Assembly: GCA_903873415.1 (NCBI GenBank)
Contig: CAIQOK010000183.1
Location: 1 to 48,349, forward strand
DNA: 48,349 nucleotides
DNA from: an uncultured Verrucomicrobiota bacterium
Lineage (GTDB): Bacteria; Verrucomicrobiota; Verrucomicrobiia; Limisphaerales; CAIQOK01
Reading direction: 5' to 3'
The notes beneath the pieces were generated by a model. The model did not search any database. It was given only the letters and a program-made list of their open reading frames with translations, and was not told where the DNA came from. The position numbers were made by a program, and so were the translations under genes. Positions 10,028-19,371 of the stretch are shown one piece after another. Position 1 is the stretch's first letter, and the number at the start of each line of letters is the position of its first letter.

Positions 10028-10834
10028 TCAGAACCGGACGGAAAACCGCTTTCGGCCTTCAAATCGGCAGCAATCCTCATAGCCGACGGCCTTCGCCAAT
10101 TGGATCGCTTCGCCAAAATTCATCCCCACCTCCTCCGGCGCGTGGGCGTCGGATCCGAAGGTGATGAGCACGCCTTTTTTGCGGGCGAGCTCAAGGATTT
10201 CCCGGCTGGGGTAGATCTCGTTGCAGTCCTTGCGCAGCCCGGCGGTATTCAGTTCGATGGCGCACTGGAACTTGGCCGCCGTTTCTAGCAGCGGTTCATA
10301 AAGCGCACGGCAACCCGGAGGCGGCTGATGCCCGAACTTTTTCGGCAAATCCAGATGCCCCAGAATCTCGAAGAGCCCGCTCTGGGCGGCCATTTTCAGC
10401 CGATCAAAATACACCGACCACACTTCATGCGGATCGCGGTGCTTCCATTCGGAGAGCTTTTGCGGATCGTCAATCGCCCAAGCCTCGGAGACATAATGCA
10501 CGGAACCGATCAAATAATCCCATGGATGCCGTGCGGCCAGGTCGCGGATCCATTCCTCGTGGCCGGGGATATAATCGACTTCGAGAGCAAGGCCGATTGT
10601 CAGCCCGGGGACTTCATGCCGGGCGTGGAGAACCTTATCCACGTATTCATCCAGCTGGTCCAGCCGCATACGCCAGTTGTCGAAGTCGTCCTGCGGCATG
10701 GGGGAGTGATCGGAGAACCCGATCTCGGTCAATCCCGCAGCCAGAGCCCGCCGTGCGTAGTCCACCGGTTCGCCTTGTGCGTGGCGGCAGAGAGGCGTGT
10801 GCATGTGCAGGTCGGGCGGCAAACTCATGGCCAT
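10028..10834 (-). CDS. hisJ: PHP-family histidinol-phosphatase
   Basis: A 268-residue PHP-superfamily metal-dependent phosphatase. The first metal motif DLHMHTPLCRHA is at residues 8-19, GFSDHSPM near 43, a GSVHYV segment near 115, then ILGHLDLPKKFG near 170 and GSDAHAPEEVG near 230, in the order seen in HisJ-type histidinol-phosphatases (histidine synthesis, L-histidinol phosphate to L-histidinol). Start at ATG 10834 (MAMSLPPD) or 10828; longer upstream forms lack family support. It lies 102 bases downstream of metH on the same strand and may be read from it. No other his gene is in the window, so a different phosphoester substrate is possible. Confidence 0.78.
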   Translation of the reverse strand: MAMSLPPDLHMHTPLCRHAQGEPVDYARRALAAGLTEIGFSDHSPMPQDDFDNWRMRLDQLDEYVDKVLHARHEVPGLTIGLALEVDYIPGHEEWIRDLAARHPWDYLIGSVHYVSEAWAIDDPQKLSEWKHRDPHEVWSVYFDRLKMAAQSGLFEILGHLDLPKKFGHQPPPGCRALYEPLLETAAKFQCAIELNTAGLRKDCNEIYPSREILELARKKGVLITFGSDAHAPEEVGMNFGEAIQLAKAVGYEDCCRFEGRKRFSVRF

Positions 10835-10936
10835 GATTTTCCGGTTTTGGCACCCGCGTGGCAAGTGCAGAGTCTTTCTCAGCAGAACCGGCGCCGCTAT
10901 TGGACCTTTTTCTCGCTGGTGTTTCCCTGTCCCGCC

Positions 10937-13900
10937 CTATTGCTGGGGGGCGGGGCTGGAGTCGTAATTTAACCATGGCCCCAGCCAGCGTTCCGCCTCC
11001 GTCACGCTGAATTTTTTTCGCCGGGCAAAATCCTCGATCTGGTCCCTGCCGAGTTTGCCGACGGCAAAATATTTCGATTCCGGGTGGGCGAAATACAGCC
11101 CGCTGATGCTTGAGCCGGGATACATGGCGAAATTCTCGGTCAGCTTGATTCCGGTATGAACTTCCGCATCGAGCAGGTCCCAGAGCACTGCTTTCTCCGT
11201 GTGATCGGGGCAGGCGGGATAGCCAGCCGCCGGACGGATCCCACGATACTTCTCGTGGATGAGTTCGTCGGGGGTGAGTTTTTCCAGGCGGCCGTAGCCC
11301 CATTCGTCCCGGACGCGCTTGTGGAGGTATTCAGCAAACGCTTCCGCCAAGCGATCGGCAATCGCCTCAGCCAGAATGGCATTGTAGTCGTCGTGATCCG
11401 CTTTGAATCGCTCGACGATTTCTTTCAAGCCATGTCCGGAGGTGACTGCGAACGCGCCGATATGGTCCGGTGCCGGTAGCCGGTTCGCATCTCCCTTGGG
11501 GGCGATAAAATCGGCCAGACACCAGTTGGAAGTGGCGTCGTCTTTCTGGATCTGCTGGCGCAGGAAACGGAAGGTGGTGCGCAGATGCCGTCGCGCGCCG
11601 TTGGTGTAAACCTCCACATCGTCTCCGACCGAGTTGGCCGGGAACAGGCCGTAGACGGCGCGAAGTTGAAGGGATTTGTCGGCGATAAATTGCGCCAGTA
11701 ACCGCTGCGCATCGGCAAACAGCTTTCTCGCTTCTTCCCCGTGCCTCTCGTGATTGAGGATCGACGGATAAACACCGCGCAGTTCCCAGGTGTGAAAGAA
11801 GGGGGTCCAATCAATGAAGGGTACGACCTCTTCTAAAGTGATGCCGAACGCTCCGGCATGGCCATGGGAGGAGCCGCATTCGCATTTCCCCGGATTGAAG
11901 CTGCCGGAGGAGAGCGTCCGCATGCCGGTGAATTCGGGCTTTGGCACATCGGTGTAGGACAGCGTCGGTGCGTTTGCGCGGGCGGCCTCCAGCGGGAGGA
12001 GTTTGGCAACCTGGTTCGAGTGCTGTGCCCGGGCCTTTTCATAATCCTGGCGGAGCTGCCTTATGAACGGAGCCTTGCCATCCTTGCTGAGCAGGCTGCT
12101 GACCACCGGCACGGCACGCGAGGCGTCCAGCACGTGGACCACCGGTTCGCTGTAGTGATGCGCGATTTTCACTGCCGTATGCGCCCGGCTGGTTGTGGCC
12201 CCGCCGATCAGCAGCGGGATTTTCAACCCGGTCCGCTCCATTTCCCGCGCCACATGGGTCATCTCGTCCAGCGACGGGGTGATCAACCCGCTCAGGCCGA
12301 TGATGTCGGCGTTTTCCAGACGGGCCCGGTCCAGGATTTTTTCGCATGGAACCATCACGCCCATGTCGATGACCTCGTAATTGTTGCAGGCCAGGACGAC
12401 GCCCACGATGTTTTTGCCGATGTCGTGGACATCGCCCTTGACGGTGGCCAGGACGATTTTCCCCTGGGCTTTGACCGTCTCGCCCCGAGCGGCCATTGCA
12501 GCCTTTTCGGCTTCCATGAACGGGGTGAGGTAGGCGACGGATTTTTTCATCACCCGGGCGGACTTGACCACTTGCGGGAGAAACATTTTGCCTGCGCCGA
12601 AAAGGTCGCCTACCACGCTCATGCCGGCCATTAGCGGTCCTTCGATCACGCTCAGGGGCTTGCCGTATTTGGCCCGCGCTTCCTCGGTGTCGGCATCGAT
12701 GTGCAGATCGATGCCCTTAACCAAGGCGTGGGTGAGGCGTTCCTTCACAGTGCCCCTGCGCCATTCCTCCTCGATTTTCTTGTCGGTGGCCGTTGTGCCT
12801 GCGCTGGCAGCCTTGAGTTTCTCCCCAAACACGACCAAACGTTCCGTTGCGTCGGGCCTGCGATTGAGCAGCACGTCTTCGACGAGTTCCTTGAGCTCCG
12901 GCTCGATCTCCTCGTAAACCTCCAGCATTCCGGCGTTGACGATGCCCATGTCCATCCCCGCCTGGATGGCGTGATAGAGGAAGGCGCTGTGCATGGCCTC
13001 GCGCACCGGGTTGTTTCCGCGGAATCCGAACGACACGTTTGAGACCCCGCCGCTCACCTTGGCATGCGGGAGATTGGCCTTGATCCAGCGGGTCGCTTCG
13101 ATGAAATCCACCGCGTAATTGTTGTGCTCCTCGATCCCCGTGCCCACCGTGAGGATGTTCGGATCGAAAATGATGTCCTCAGGCGGAAAGCCCACCTCGT
13201 CCACGAGGATCCGGTAGACGCGTTCGCAGATGCGGATTTTCTCGGCAAGTGTGGCGGCCTGGCCCTGCTCGTCAAAGGCCATCACGACCACCGCCGCGCC
13301 GTATTTGAGGACTTTGCGGGCATGTTCTTTGAACTTGGCTTCGCCCTCCTTGAGCGAGATTGAGTTCACGATGCCTTTGCCCTGAACGCATTTCAGGCCA
13401 GCCTCGATCACCTCCCATTTCGAGGAGTCCACCATGAAGGGCACCTTGGCCACCTCCGGCTCGCTGCCCAAAAGCTGCAGAAAACGTGTCATGGCGGGAG
13501 CTCCCTCGATCATGCCCTCGTCCATGCAGATGTCGATGACGTTGGCGCCGTTCTCCACCTGCTGACGGGCGATGGCCACAGCCTCGTCGTATTTGTTTTC
13601 CTTGATCAGCTTGGCGAATTTGGGCGATCCCGCCACGTTGGTGCGCTCGCCGATGAGAATGAACTGTCCGGGCTGCTGGGTGAAGGGCTGGGAGCCGCCC
13701 AGTCGCAGGGGGATGGCTGCGCCGGTGGAAAATTTGGTTTCGGCGGGCACGCTGCGCGGAGGCTTGTTCTCCAGCGCCTTGGCGATGGCCGCGATGTGTT
13801 CGGGCGTGTTGCCGCAGCAGCCGCCGGCGATGTTGATCAAGCCGCTCTGGGCGAATTCACCGAGGAATTGCCCCATGTCCTCCGGCTTCAAATCAAAGCC

Positions 13901-14821
13901 CGTGGGCGAAAGCGGATTGGGCAGTCCGGCATTGGGATAGCACGAGATGGCCGTGTTCGACTTCTCCGCCAGCTCCGCCAGAAAGGGCCGCATCAAATCC
14001 GGTCCCAACGAGCAGTTCAGCCCGATGGCGATGGGCTTCACATGCTTCATCGCATTCCAGTAGGCCTCTATGGTCTGGGCGGAAATCATGGTCTCTCCGC
14101 CGCGTCCCACCGCCGCCGAAATCATGATTGGCAGGATGACCTTGTCCTGTTCGAACACCTCCTGGATGGCCACCAGGGCCGCCTTGGCGTTGAGCGAATC
14201 AAAAATGGTTTCCACCAGCAGCAGATCCGAGCCGCCCGCAATTAGCGCGCGGATCTGGCTTAGGTAGGCGGTCTTCACCTGGTCGAAGGTGCAGACCCGA
14301 AACCCGGCATCGTCGGCGTCGGGGGAATTGGAAAGGGAAACGGTCAGCGGTCCGATGGCGCCGGCGACAAAGCGCGGCCGGCCGGTCTGGTTGGCAATGC
14401 GGTCGCACCATTCGCGGCATTGGCGGGCCGATTGCTCGTTGATTTCCCAGGCCAGGTCGGTGAGGAAGCGGTTTTCGATGACGCCTTGATAAAAGGCGGG
14501 ATCCTTGCGTCCGCCGTGTTCGCGGGGGTCGTCCACGAAAAACTCGCTCTGGCCGATGCTGGTGGCCGAAAATGTGTTGGTCTCAATGATGTCCGCTCCC
14601 GCTTCGAGGAAGCGGCGGTGGATGTCGCAGATTGTTCCCGGCTGAGTCAGGGAATAGAGGTCGCCGTTATTCTTGAGATCTTTCTTGGAATCCTTGAAGC
14701 GTTCGGCGCGGATCTCCGCCTCACCCAGTCCGTAGGTGCGGATGGTGGTGCCCATGGCGCCGTCGATGATGACGATGCGTTCGCGGAGGGCTTTTTGCAG
14801 TGCTTGAGCCGGATTCGACAT
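10937..14821 (-). CDS. metH: Cobalamin-dependent methionine synthase
   Basis: A 1294-residue, complete four-module MetH that moves a methyl group from methyltetrahydrofolate through cobalamin to homocysteine. Module 1 (about 1-345) has the zinc cysteines C270 (GLNCSLGPD) and C335/C336 ([10 protein letters not shown]). Module 2 (about 385-650) is the pterin-binding barrel with [12 protein letters not shown]. Module 3 (about 690-920) carries the cobalamin ligand H799 in DVHDIGKN. Module 4 (about 970-1290) is the reactivation domain with [15 protein letters not shown], which binds S-adenosylmethionine. All key residues are present. The start is ATG. It diverges from ppdK across 208 bases. Confidence 0.97.
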   Translation of the reverse strand: MSNPAQALQKALRERIVIIDGAMGTTIRTYGLGEAEIRAERFKDSKKDLKNNGDLYSLTQPGTICDIHRRFLEAGADIIETNTFSATSIGQSEFFVDDPREHGGRKDPAFYQGVIENRFLTDLAWEINEQSARQCREWCDRIANQTGRPRFVAGAIGPLTVSLSNSPDADDAGFRVCTFDQVKTAYLSQIRALIAGGSDLLLVETIFDSLNAKAALVAIQEVFEQDKVILPIMISAAVGRGGETMISAQTIEAYWNAMKHVKPIAIGLNCSLGPDLMRPFLAELAEKSNTAISCYPNAGLPNPLSPTGFDLKPEDMGQFLGEFAQSGLINIAGGCCGNTPEHIAAIAKALENKPPRSVPAETKFSTGAAIPLRLGGSQPFTQQPGQFILIGERTNVAGSPKFAKLIKENKYDEAVAIARQQVENGANVIDICMDEGMIEGAPAMTRFLQLLGSEPEVAKVPFMVDSSKWEVIEAGLKCVQGKGIVNSISLKEGEAKFKEHARKVLKYGAAVVVMAFDEQGQAATLAEKIRICERVYRILVDEVGFPPEDIIFDPNILTVGTGIEEHNNYAVDFIEATRWIKANLPHAKVSGGVSNVSFGFRGNNPVREAMHSAFLYHAIQAGMDMGIVNAGMLEVYEEIEPELKELVEDVLLNRRPDATERLVVFGEKLKAASAGTTATDKKIEEEWRRGTVKERLTHALVKGIDLHIDADTEEARAKYGKPLSVIEGPLMAGMSVVGDLFGAGKMFLPQVVKSARVMKKSVAYLTPFMEAEKAAMAARGETVKAQGKIVLATVKGDVHDIGKNIVGVVLACNNYEVIDMGVMVPCEKILDRARLENADIIGLSGLITPSLDEMTHVAREMERTGLKIPLLIGGATTSRAHTAVKIAHHYSEPVVHVLDASRAVPVVSSLLSKDGKAPFIRQLRQDYEKARAQHSNQVAKLLPLEAARANAPTLSYTDVPKPEFTGMRTLSSGSFNPGKCECGSSHGHAGAFGITLEEVVPFIDWTPFFHTWELRGVYPSILNHERHGEEARKLFADAQRLLAQFIADKSLQLRAVYGLFPANSVGDDVEVYTNGARRHLRTTFRFLRQQIQKDDATSNWCLADFIAPKGDANRLPAPDHIGAFAVTSGHGLKEIVERFKADHDDYNAILAEAIADRLAEAFAEYLHKRVRDEWGYGRLEKLTPDELIHEKYRGIRPAAGYPACPDHTEKAVLWDLLDAEVHTGIKLTENFAMYPGSSISGLYFAHPESKYFAVGKLGRDQIEDFARRKKFSVTEAERWLGPWLNYDSSPAPQQ

Positions 14822-14863
14822 GCCGCCATACTAGGGGGATTCTCGGGGGAGTTCAAAGCCAAA

Positions 14864-14879
14864 ATCAACGTATCCTGAT
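14864..14879. promoter_or_regulatory. Inverted repeat upstream of metH, possible operator
   Basis: ATCA-N8-TGAT, about 43 bases upstream of the metH start, followed by more TGAT units. Short AT-rich dyads of this form are used by ArsR-type repressors of methionine-cycle genes in some bacteria. No regulator gene is in the window, so this is a weak guess. Confidence 0.2.
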
Positions 14880-14956
14880 GTGATGATATGAGTGTTCCAG
14901 TCGTGTGTGGCGGGGCCGGCCGGGGCGGCCGGGGGCTATTTTTGGCGCCAGATGGA

Positions 14957-14984
14957 TTGACTCGGCGGCGGTTTTGGCTATTTT
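14957..14984 (+). promoter_or_regulatory. Probable sigma70 promoter of ppdK
   Basis: TTGACT (14957-14962) and TATTTT (14979-14984) with a 16-base spacer, 45 bases before the ppdK ATG. The arrangement is nearly the same as upstream of eno. Confidence 0.5.
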
Positions 14985-15029
14985 CAAGGTTTGTTTTCAA
15001 CGAAAAACTGATTCGGTCACAACCAATTT

Positions 15030-17777
15030 ATGGCAAAAGCTAAATCCACCAAATACGTCTACACCTGGGGCAACAACAAAGCCGACGGCGACGGCTCGAT
15101 GAAGCCGCTGCTCGGAGGCAAGGGCGCAAATCTCGCTGAGATGACCCGCATCGGTCTGCCCGTCCCTCCGGGATTCACCATCACCACCGAGGTCTGCACC
15201 TATTTCTACGCCCACAAGAAGACCTACCCCAAGGAACTTCAGGCGCAGATGGAGGCGGGCATCGCCAATATGGAGAAGATCATGGGCTGCAAGTTCGGCA
15301 ACGCCAAGGGCATGCCTCTGCTGGTGGCCGTCCGTTCCGGCGCCCGGGATTCCATGCCCGGCATGATGGACACGATTTTGAACCTCGGTCTGAACGATCA
15401 GACCGTGCTCTCGTTGGTGGCGGCGACCAACAACGAGCGTTTCGCCTGGGATTGCTACCGCCGCTTCATCCAGATGTATGGCGATGTGGTGCTCGGCGTG
15501 CAGAAAAAAGAGGGGGAGGATCACGAGCCGTTCGAGACGATCATCCACGAATTCAAACACGAGAAATATCACAAGGACATCATCGACAGCGAGCTGACCG
15601 CCGCCGATCAGGCGGAGTTGGTCAAGCGTTTCAAGGCGCTGGTCAAAGAGCGCACCGGGCATGTCTTCCCCAACGATCCGTGGGATCAATTGCGCGGGGC
15701 GGCCAGCGCCGTGTTCGGCTCCTGGATGAATGACCGCGCCAGCGTGTATCGCCGCAAATACAACATCCCCACCGAGTGGGGCACCGCCGTCAACGTGCAG
15801 GCGATGGTTTATGGCAACACCGGCGAAACCTCCGGTTCCGGCGTGGCATTCACCCGTAACCCGGCCAACGGCGTGAACGAATTCTACGGCGAGTTCCTCA
15901 TCAATGCCCAGGGCGAGGACGTGGTCGCCGGGGTCCGCACCCCGGAACCCGTGGCCCGCTTGAAGGCGGAGATGCCCAAGGCGTTTGCCGAACTCATGAA
16001 GGTCCGCTCCATTCTTGAAAAGCATTTCAAGGATGTGCAGGACGTCGAGTTCACCATTCAGGAAGGCAAGTTGTTCATGCTTCAGACGCGCAACGGCAAG
16101 CGCACCGCGATGGCCGCGCTCAAGTTCTCCATGGACATGGTCAAGGAGAAGCTCATCGACTGGGAAACGGCAATCCTGCGCAACCCGGCCGACCAGCTCG
16201 ACCAGTTGCTGGCTCCCGTGTTTGATCTGGCTGAAGTCAAGAAAGCCAATCCCATCGCCACGGGCCTGCCCGCGGGTCCCGGGGCGGCTTCCGGCAAGAT
16301 TTATCTCAACGCCGACCGCGCCGTCATCGCGGCCGAACGCGGTGAAAAGGTCCTGCTGGTTCGCAACGAGACTTCCCCGGAAGATTTGCGCGGCATGATC
16401 GCCGCCGAAGGCATTCTCACCGCCAAGGGGGGAGTCAGTTCGCATGCCGCTCTGGTCGCCCGCCAGATGGGCAAGGTCTGCGTCTGCGGCGCCAGCGCCC
16501 TGGAAATCGATTACGGCACCAAGACCGTCAAGGCCTCGGGCCAGACCTTCACCGAAGGCGATGACATGTCCATCGACGGCACCAGCGGTATTGTCTACGG
16601 CGGCGCCATTAAGACGGCCCCGTCGGAAATCATTGCGGGCCTGTTGAACGGCGACAAGGCCGCGCAGGCCACCGAGAAGTTCAAGAGCTTCCTGCAGTTG
16701 ATGAAGTGGTGCTCCAAGGTCACCCGGCTGCAGGTCCGCACCAACGCTGACACGCCTGAGCAGACCCAAAACGCCATGGCCTTTGGCGCCACGGGCATCG
16801 GCCTGACCCGCACCGAACACATGTTCTTCGAGGGCGACCGCATTGATGCCATGCGCGAAATGATTCTCGCCGAGACGGTGTCCGACCGGAAGAAAGCCCT
16901 GGCTAAGCTGCTGCCCTATCAGCGCGAGGATTTCACCGGCATCTTCAAGGCGCTCAAGGGCTATCCCGCCACCATCCGTTTCCTCGATCCGCCCCTGCAC
17001 GAGTTTGTTCCGCATGAAGTCAAGGCGCAGGAAGCCTTGGCTGCCAAGCTCGGAATGACGGTTGAAAAGATCGCCAAGCGAGTGGCCGCCTTGCATGAGT
17101 TCAATCCTATGCTCGGCCATCGCGGCTGCCGCTTGGGAATCGCCTATCCCGAAATCACCGAGATGCAGGCCCGCGCGGTGTTTGAAGCGGCCGCCGATGT
17201 CTTGAAGAAGAAGATCAAGGTGAAACCCGAAATCATGATCCCGCTCGTCGGGTTCAAGAAGGAGCTCGATCTGCAGGTTGAGATTGTCCACCGCGTCGCC
17301 AAGGAAGTCATGGCGGAAAAGAAGATCAAGTTCGCCTACATGGTCGGCACGATGATTGAAGTGCCCCGCGGCGCGCTCACGGCGGACGAAATCGCCCAGA
17401 CGGCCGAGTTCTTCAGTTTCGGCACCAACGACCTCACCCAGACTGCGCTGGGCATCAGCCGGGACGACATGGGATCGTTCCTCATGCCCTACGTGGAAAA
17501 CGAGATCTTCAAGAAGAACCCGTTTGCCACCCTAGATCAGGTTGGCGTCGGCCAGCTGATTCAGATGGCCATCGAGAAGGGCAATGCCACTCGTCCCGGC
17601 ATCAAGCTTGGCATCTGCGGCGAACACGGCGGTGATCCCGATTCGGTTAAATTCTGTCATCGCGTGGGCCTGACCTATGTGAGCTGCTCGCCGTATCGTG
17701 TGCCGGTGGCTCGCCTCGCGGCGGCCCAAGCGGCCATTGAGGACAAGCGCAAGGCCGCACCGGTCAAGAAGAAGTAG
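15030..17777 (+). CDS. ppdK: Pyruvate, phosphate dikinase
   Basis: A 915-residue enzyme that interconverts pyruvate, ATP and phosphate with PEP, AMP and pyrophosphate. The N-terminal nucleotide-binding domain opens with [12 protein letters not shown], the phosphohistidine domain carries His472 in [15 protein letters not shown], and the C-terminal PEP/pyruvate barrel has Cys863 in [10 protein letters not shown] as its acid/base residue. Length and domain order are those of bacterial PPDK rather than PEP synthase. Glycolytic or gluconeogenic direction cannot be read from sequence. It has an ATG start, a nearby promoter and a strong terminator, suggesting single-gene transcription. Confidence 0.97.
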   Translation: MAKAKSTKYVYTWGNNKADGDGSMKPLLGGKGANLAEMTRIGLPVPPGFTITTEVCTYFYAHKKTYPKELQAQMEAGIANMEKIMGCKFGNAKGMPLLVAVRSGARDSMPGMMDTILNLGLNDQTVLSLVAATNNERFAWDCYRRFIQMYGDVVLGVQKKEGEDHEPFETIIHEFKHEKYHKDIIDSELTAADQAELVKRFKALVKERTGHVFPNDPWDQLRGAASAVFGSWMNDRASVYRRKYNIPTEWGTAVNVQAMVYGNTGETSGSGVAFTRNPANGVNEFYGEFLINAQGEDVVAGVRTPEPVARLKAEMPKAFAELMKVRSILEKHFKDVQDVEFTIQEGKLFMLQTRNGKRTAMAALKFSMDMVKEKLIDWETAILRNPADQLDQLLAPVFDLAEVKKANPIATGLPAGPGAASGKIYLNADRAVIAAERGEKVLLVRNETSPEDLRGMIAAEGILTAKGGVSSHAALVARQMGKVCVCGASALEIDYGTKTVKASGQTFTEGDDMSIDGTSGIVYGGAIKTAPSEIIAGLLNGDKAAQATEKFKSFLQLMKWCSKVTRLQVRTNADTPEQTQNAMAFGATGIGLTRTEHMFFEGDRIDAMREMILAETVSDRKKALAKLLPYQREDFTGIFKALKGYPATIRFLDPPLHEFVPHEVKAQEALAAKLGMTVEKIAKRVAALHEFNPMLGHRGCRLGIAYPEITEMQARAVFEAAADVLKKKIKVKPEIMIPLVGFKKELDLQVEIVHRVAKEVMAEKKIKFAYMVGTMIEVPRGALTADEIAQTAEFFSFGTNDLTQTALGISRDDMGSFLMPYVENEIFKKNPFATLDQVGVGQLIQMAIEKGNATRPGIKLGICGEHGGDPDSVKFCHRVGLTYVSCSPYRVPVARLAAAQAAIEDKRKAAPVKKK

Positions 17778-17797
17778 TCCGCCTCTGAAAACTCAAG

Positions 17798-17830
17798 AGC
17801 CGCCTGGAGCAATCCGGGCGGCTTTTTTTT
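17798..17830 (+). terminator. Intrinsic terminator of ppdK
   Basis: Stem AGCCGCCTGG (17798-17807) with CCGGGCGGCT (17814-17823), one G-T pair, a 6-base loop and a run of eight T (17823-17830), 20 bases after the stop. Confidence 0.9.
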
Positions 17831-17916
17831 CAGTTTTGGTAAACAGTTTGGTAAACGGTTGGCGATTGTCAGGGGCGGTTTTTGGCCTCATGGACTTCAT
17901 GATCTACAGGCTTGAT

Positions 17917-18503
17917 CCTAATCTCCACAATTGAAGTGGTGGTTAAGGAGTGAAGGAGTGAATAAAACCGGGGGCGATGAGCGTTTTTGCTTCGTTGGTT
18001 TCGGTTCGCCTGGCGGGTGAAGGAAAGGATGAGAGTTCCTTGGACAACTTGCCGGGTAAATTCACGGTCAAACGAACAAAAGAGGTCCTCACGCCTTGTG
18101 GCGGCCTGGCTGCGTGGAGCGGCTTTCTCGAGCACCCCGGGATCACCCGCACGATCAGTTCCGGAAGCGCCCGGGAATGAAATCGCGGTGTATGTGCGGA
18201 CCCGGATCAGGGCGTGGCGACGCCAGAACGGGTGGCACTGCTCTATGGCGGTGAATGGGGAGTGGTGGCAGATGTTGAAAGGCTGCCACGAGTGGCTGCG
18301 GACGTGGTTGGCGACAACTGCGCCGGAGTTGCAATCCCAAGGCGACGGTTTGGGTTTGCGGGGTGCGCCCGTCCCGGGCGCAGCAACCCTCGTCCCCGGC
18401 GGCTTTCTGCGCCAGATCGCCCGCAAAACCATTGATGTGCCCCTCGAATGGCTTGCCCGCCGCGCCCGCTCCGCCCGGCTGAACTCCAACTGCGGGTTTT
18501 AGG
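17917..18503. repeat. MITE-like dispersed element with target duplication
   Basis: A 587-bp unit bounded by CCTAA (17917) and TTAGG (18503). The two ends form imperfect terminal inverted repeats of about 23 bases (15 of 23 matching, including CCTAA and a TTGRAGT core). TTGAT occurs directly outside both ends (17912-17916 and 18504-18508), as expected for a 5-bp target duplication. A related, internally deleted copy in the opposite direction lies at 1566-1866. An 85-codon frame (18245-18502) ends with TAG inside the right terminus. No transposase domain is recognisable, so if mobile it would be non-autonomous. Confidence 0.7.
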
Positions 18504-18707
18504 TTGATTCACTTGGGAACGGCAATAATGGAGGGCATGAATGGGAAAGCGGAAAATGGAAAGGGCCGTGAATCCTGCAGCCGGACGGATTGATTCGTTT
18601 TTTCTAAACATCAGTAGCAAGAGAGAACCGCACGCATTCCGATGACTAAGGGATTTGTGGATTTCGCGCACCGATGAGGGAATGTGGCCAATGCGGGATG
18701 GTAGTGG

Positions 18708-18795
18708 CAGGGCGAGCCACTCCGTGCGCGCCGTCGCGGCGGAATAGAAAACGAGGTTTGGCAATAGCGGCTGGCAGTGGATTGCCCGCCCTGCC
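18708..18795. repeat. Short inverted repeat, possible structured intergenic element
   Basis: GGCAGGGCG (18708-18716) pairs perfectly with CGCCCTGCC (18787-18795) across about 70 bases. Intergenic modules built on GGCAGGGC/GCCCTGCC arms occur repeatedly in PVC genomes. Only one copy is in the window, so the repeat status is inferred. Confidence 0.35.
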
Positions 18796-18879
18796 AAGGC
18801 GTTTTTTAAATTTGCTGTCCGGGATTTTTGTCTGGGATTTTTTTTGCATCTTTGAGGGGATTGCGATTAAATAAAAGCT

Positions 18880-19284
18880 ATGCCTGAAATAGCAGCGTTC
18901 GTGAATCGCGGCGCCTCGGCCATCACGCCGACGGTGGTGGAAAAAATGCTCCACTCTCTACCCCAGTGGACACTGGAATTCACACAGATCCACGAGCCTC
19001 TTTTTCCGCACCTCAGCGAGCAACTCGGTTTTCTGGCCAACGCCGTGGAGGATGCTGCAGAGGGGGCTTACAAGGATTTGCCCTATTACGCTGTGGCGCA
19101 GGCTACTTTCGCCCTTATCTATGCCCACAAAAGGGTGGGAATCATTCCCGACATCTTGCTTAGCCTGGGGCGCGCGGATGATTCGAGTGTGGTGCGGGCG
19201 GCGCTCATTCAGAACGAGAAAGCTTTCGCCATCTACGCCGCAGCGCAGGACGTGGACTGGTCGAGAATCACCAGTCAACCCTGA
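18880..19284 (+). CDS. DUF1232 (YkvA-like) protein
   Basis: A 134-residue protein whose middle contains the DUF1232 signature: a hydrophobic helix (LPYYAVAQATFALIYAHKRV, residues about 68-87) leading into IIPDILLSLGRADDSSVV, the proline/double-aspartate turn that defines the family. Its function is unknown; members are often small membrane-associated proteins. The start is ATG with no strong ribosome-binding site. It is convergent with the debranching enzyme gene. Confidence 0.65.
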   Translation: MPEIAAFVNRGASAITPTVVEKMLHSLPQWTLEFTQIHEPLFPHLSEQLGFLANAVEDAAEGAYKDLPYYAVAQATFALIYAHKRVGIIPDILLSLGRADDSSVVRAALIQNEKAFAIYAAAQDVDWSRITSQP

Positions 19285-19371
19285 TTCCGTTGCGCGTCCC
19301 AATTCTTGGGGGCGTGACGGCAGGGTGGTTGGGTTCCAGGAACGAAGTCTGGTGGATGGGATTCCTCCTAT

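Noticed and set aside
14997-17291. 764-codon open frame antisense to ppdK
   Set aside because: It lies opposite a certain gene and has His/Gly/Leu-rich composition typical of antisense GC-rich frames; no family likeness.
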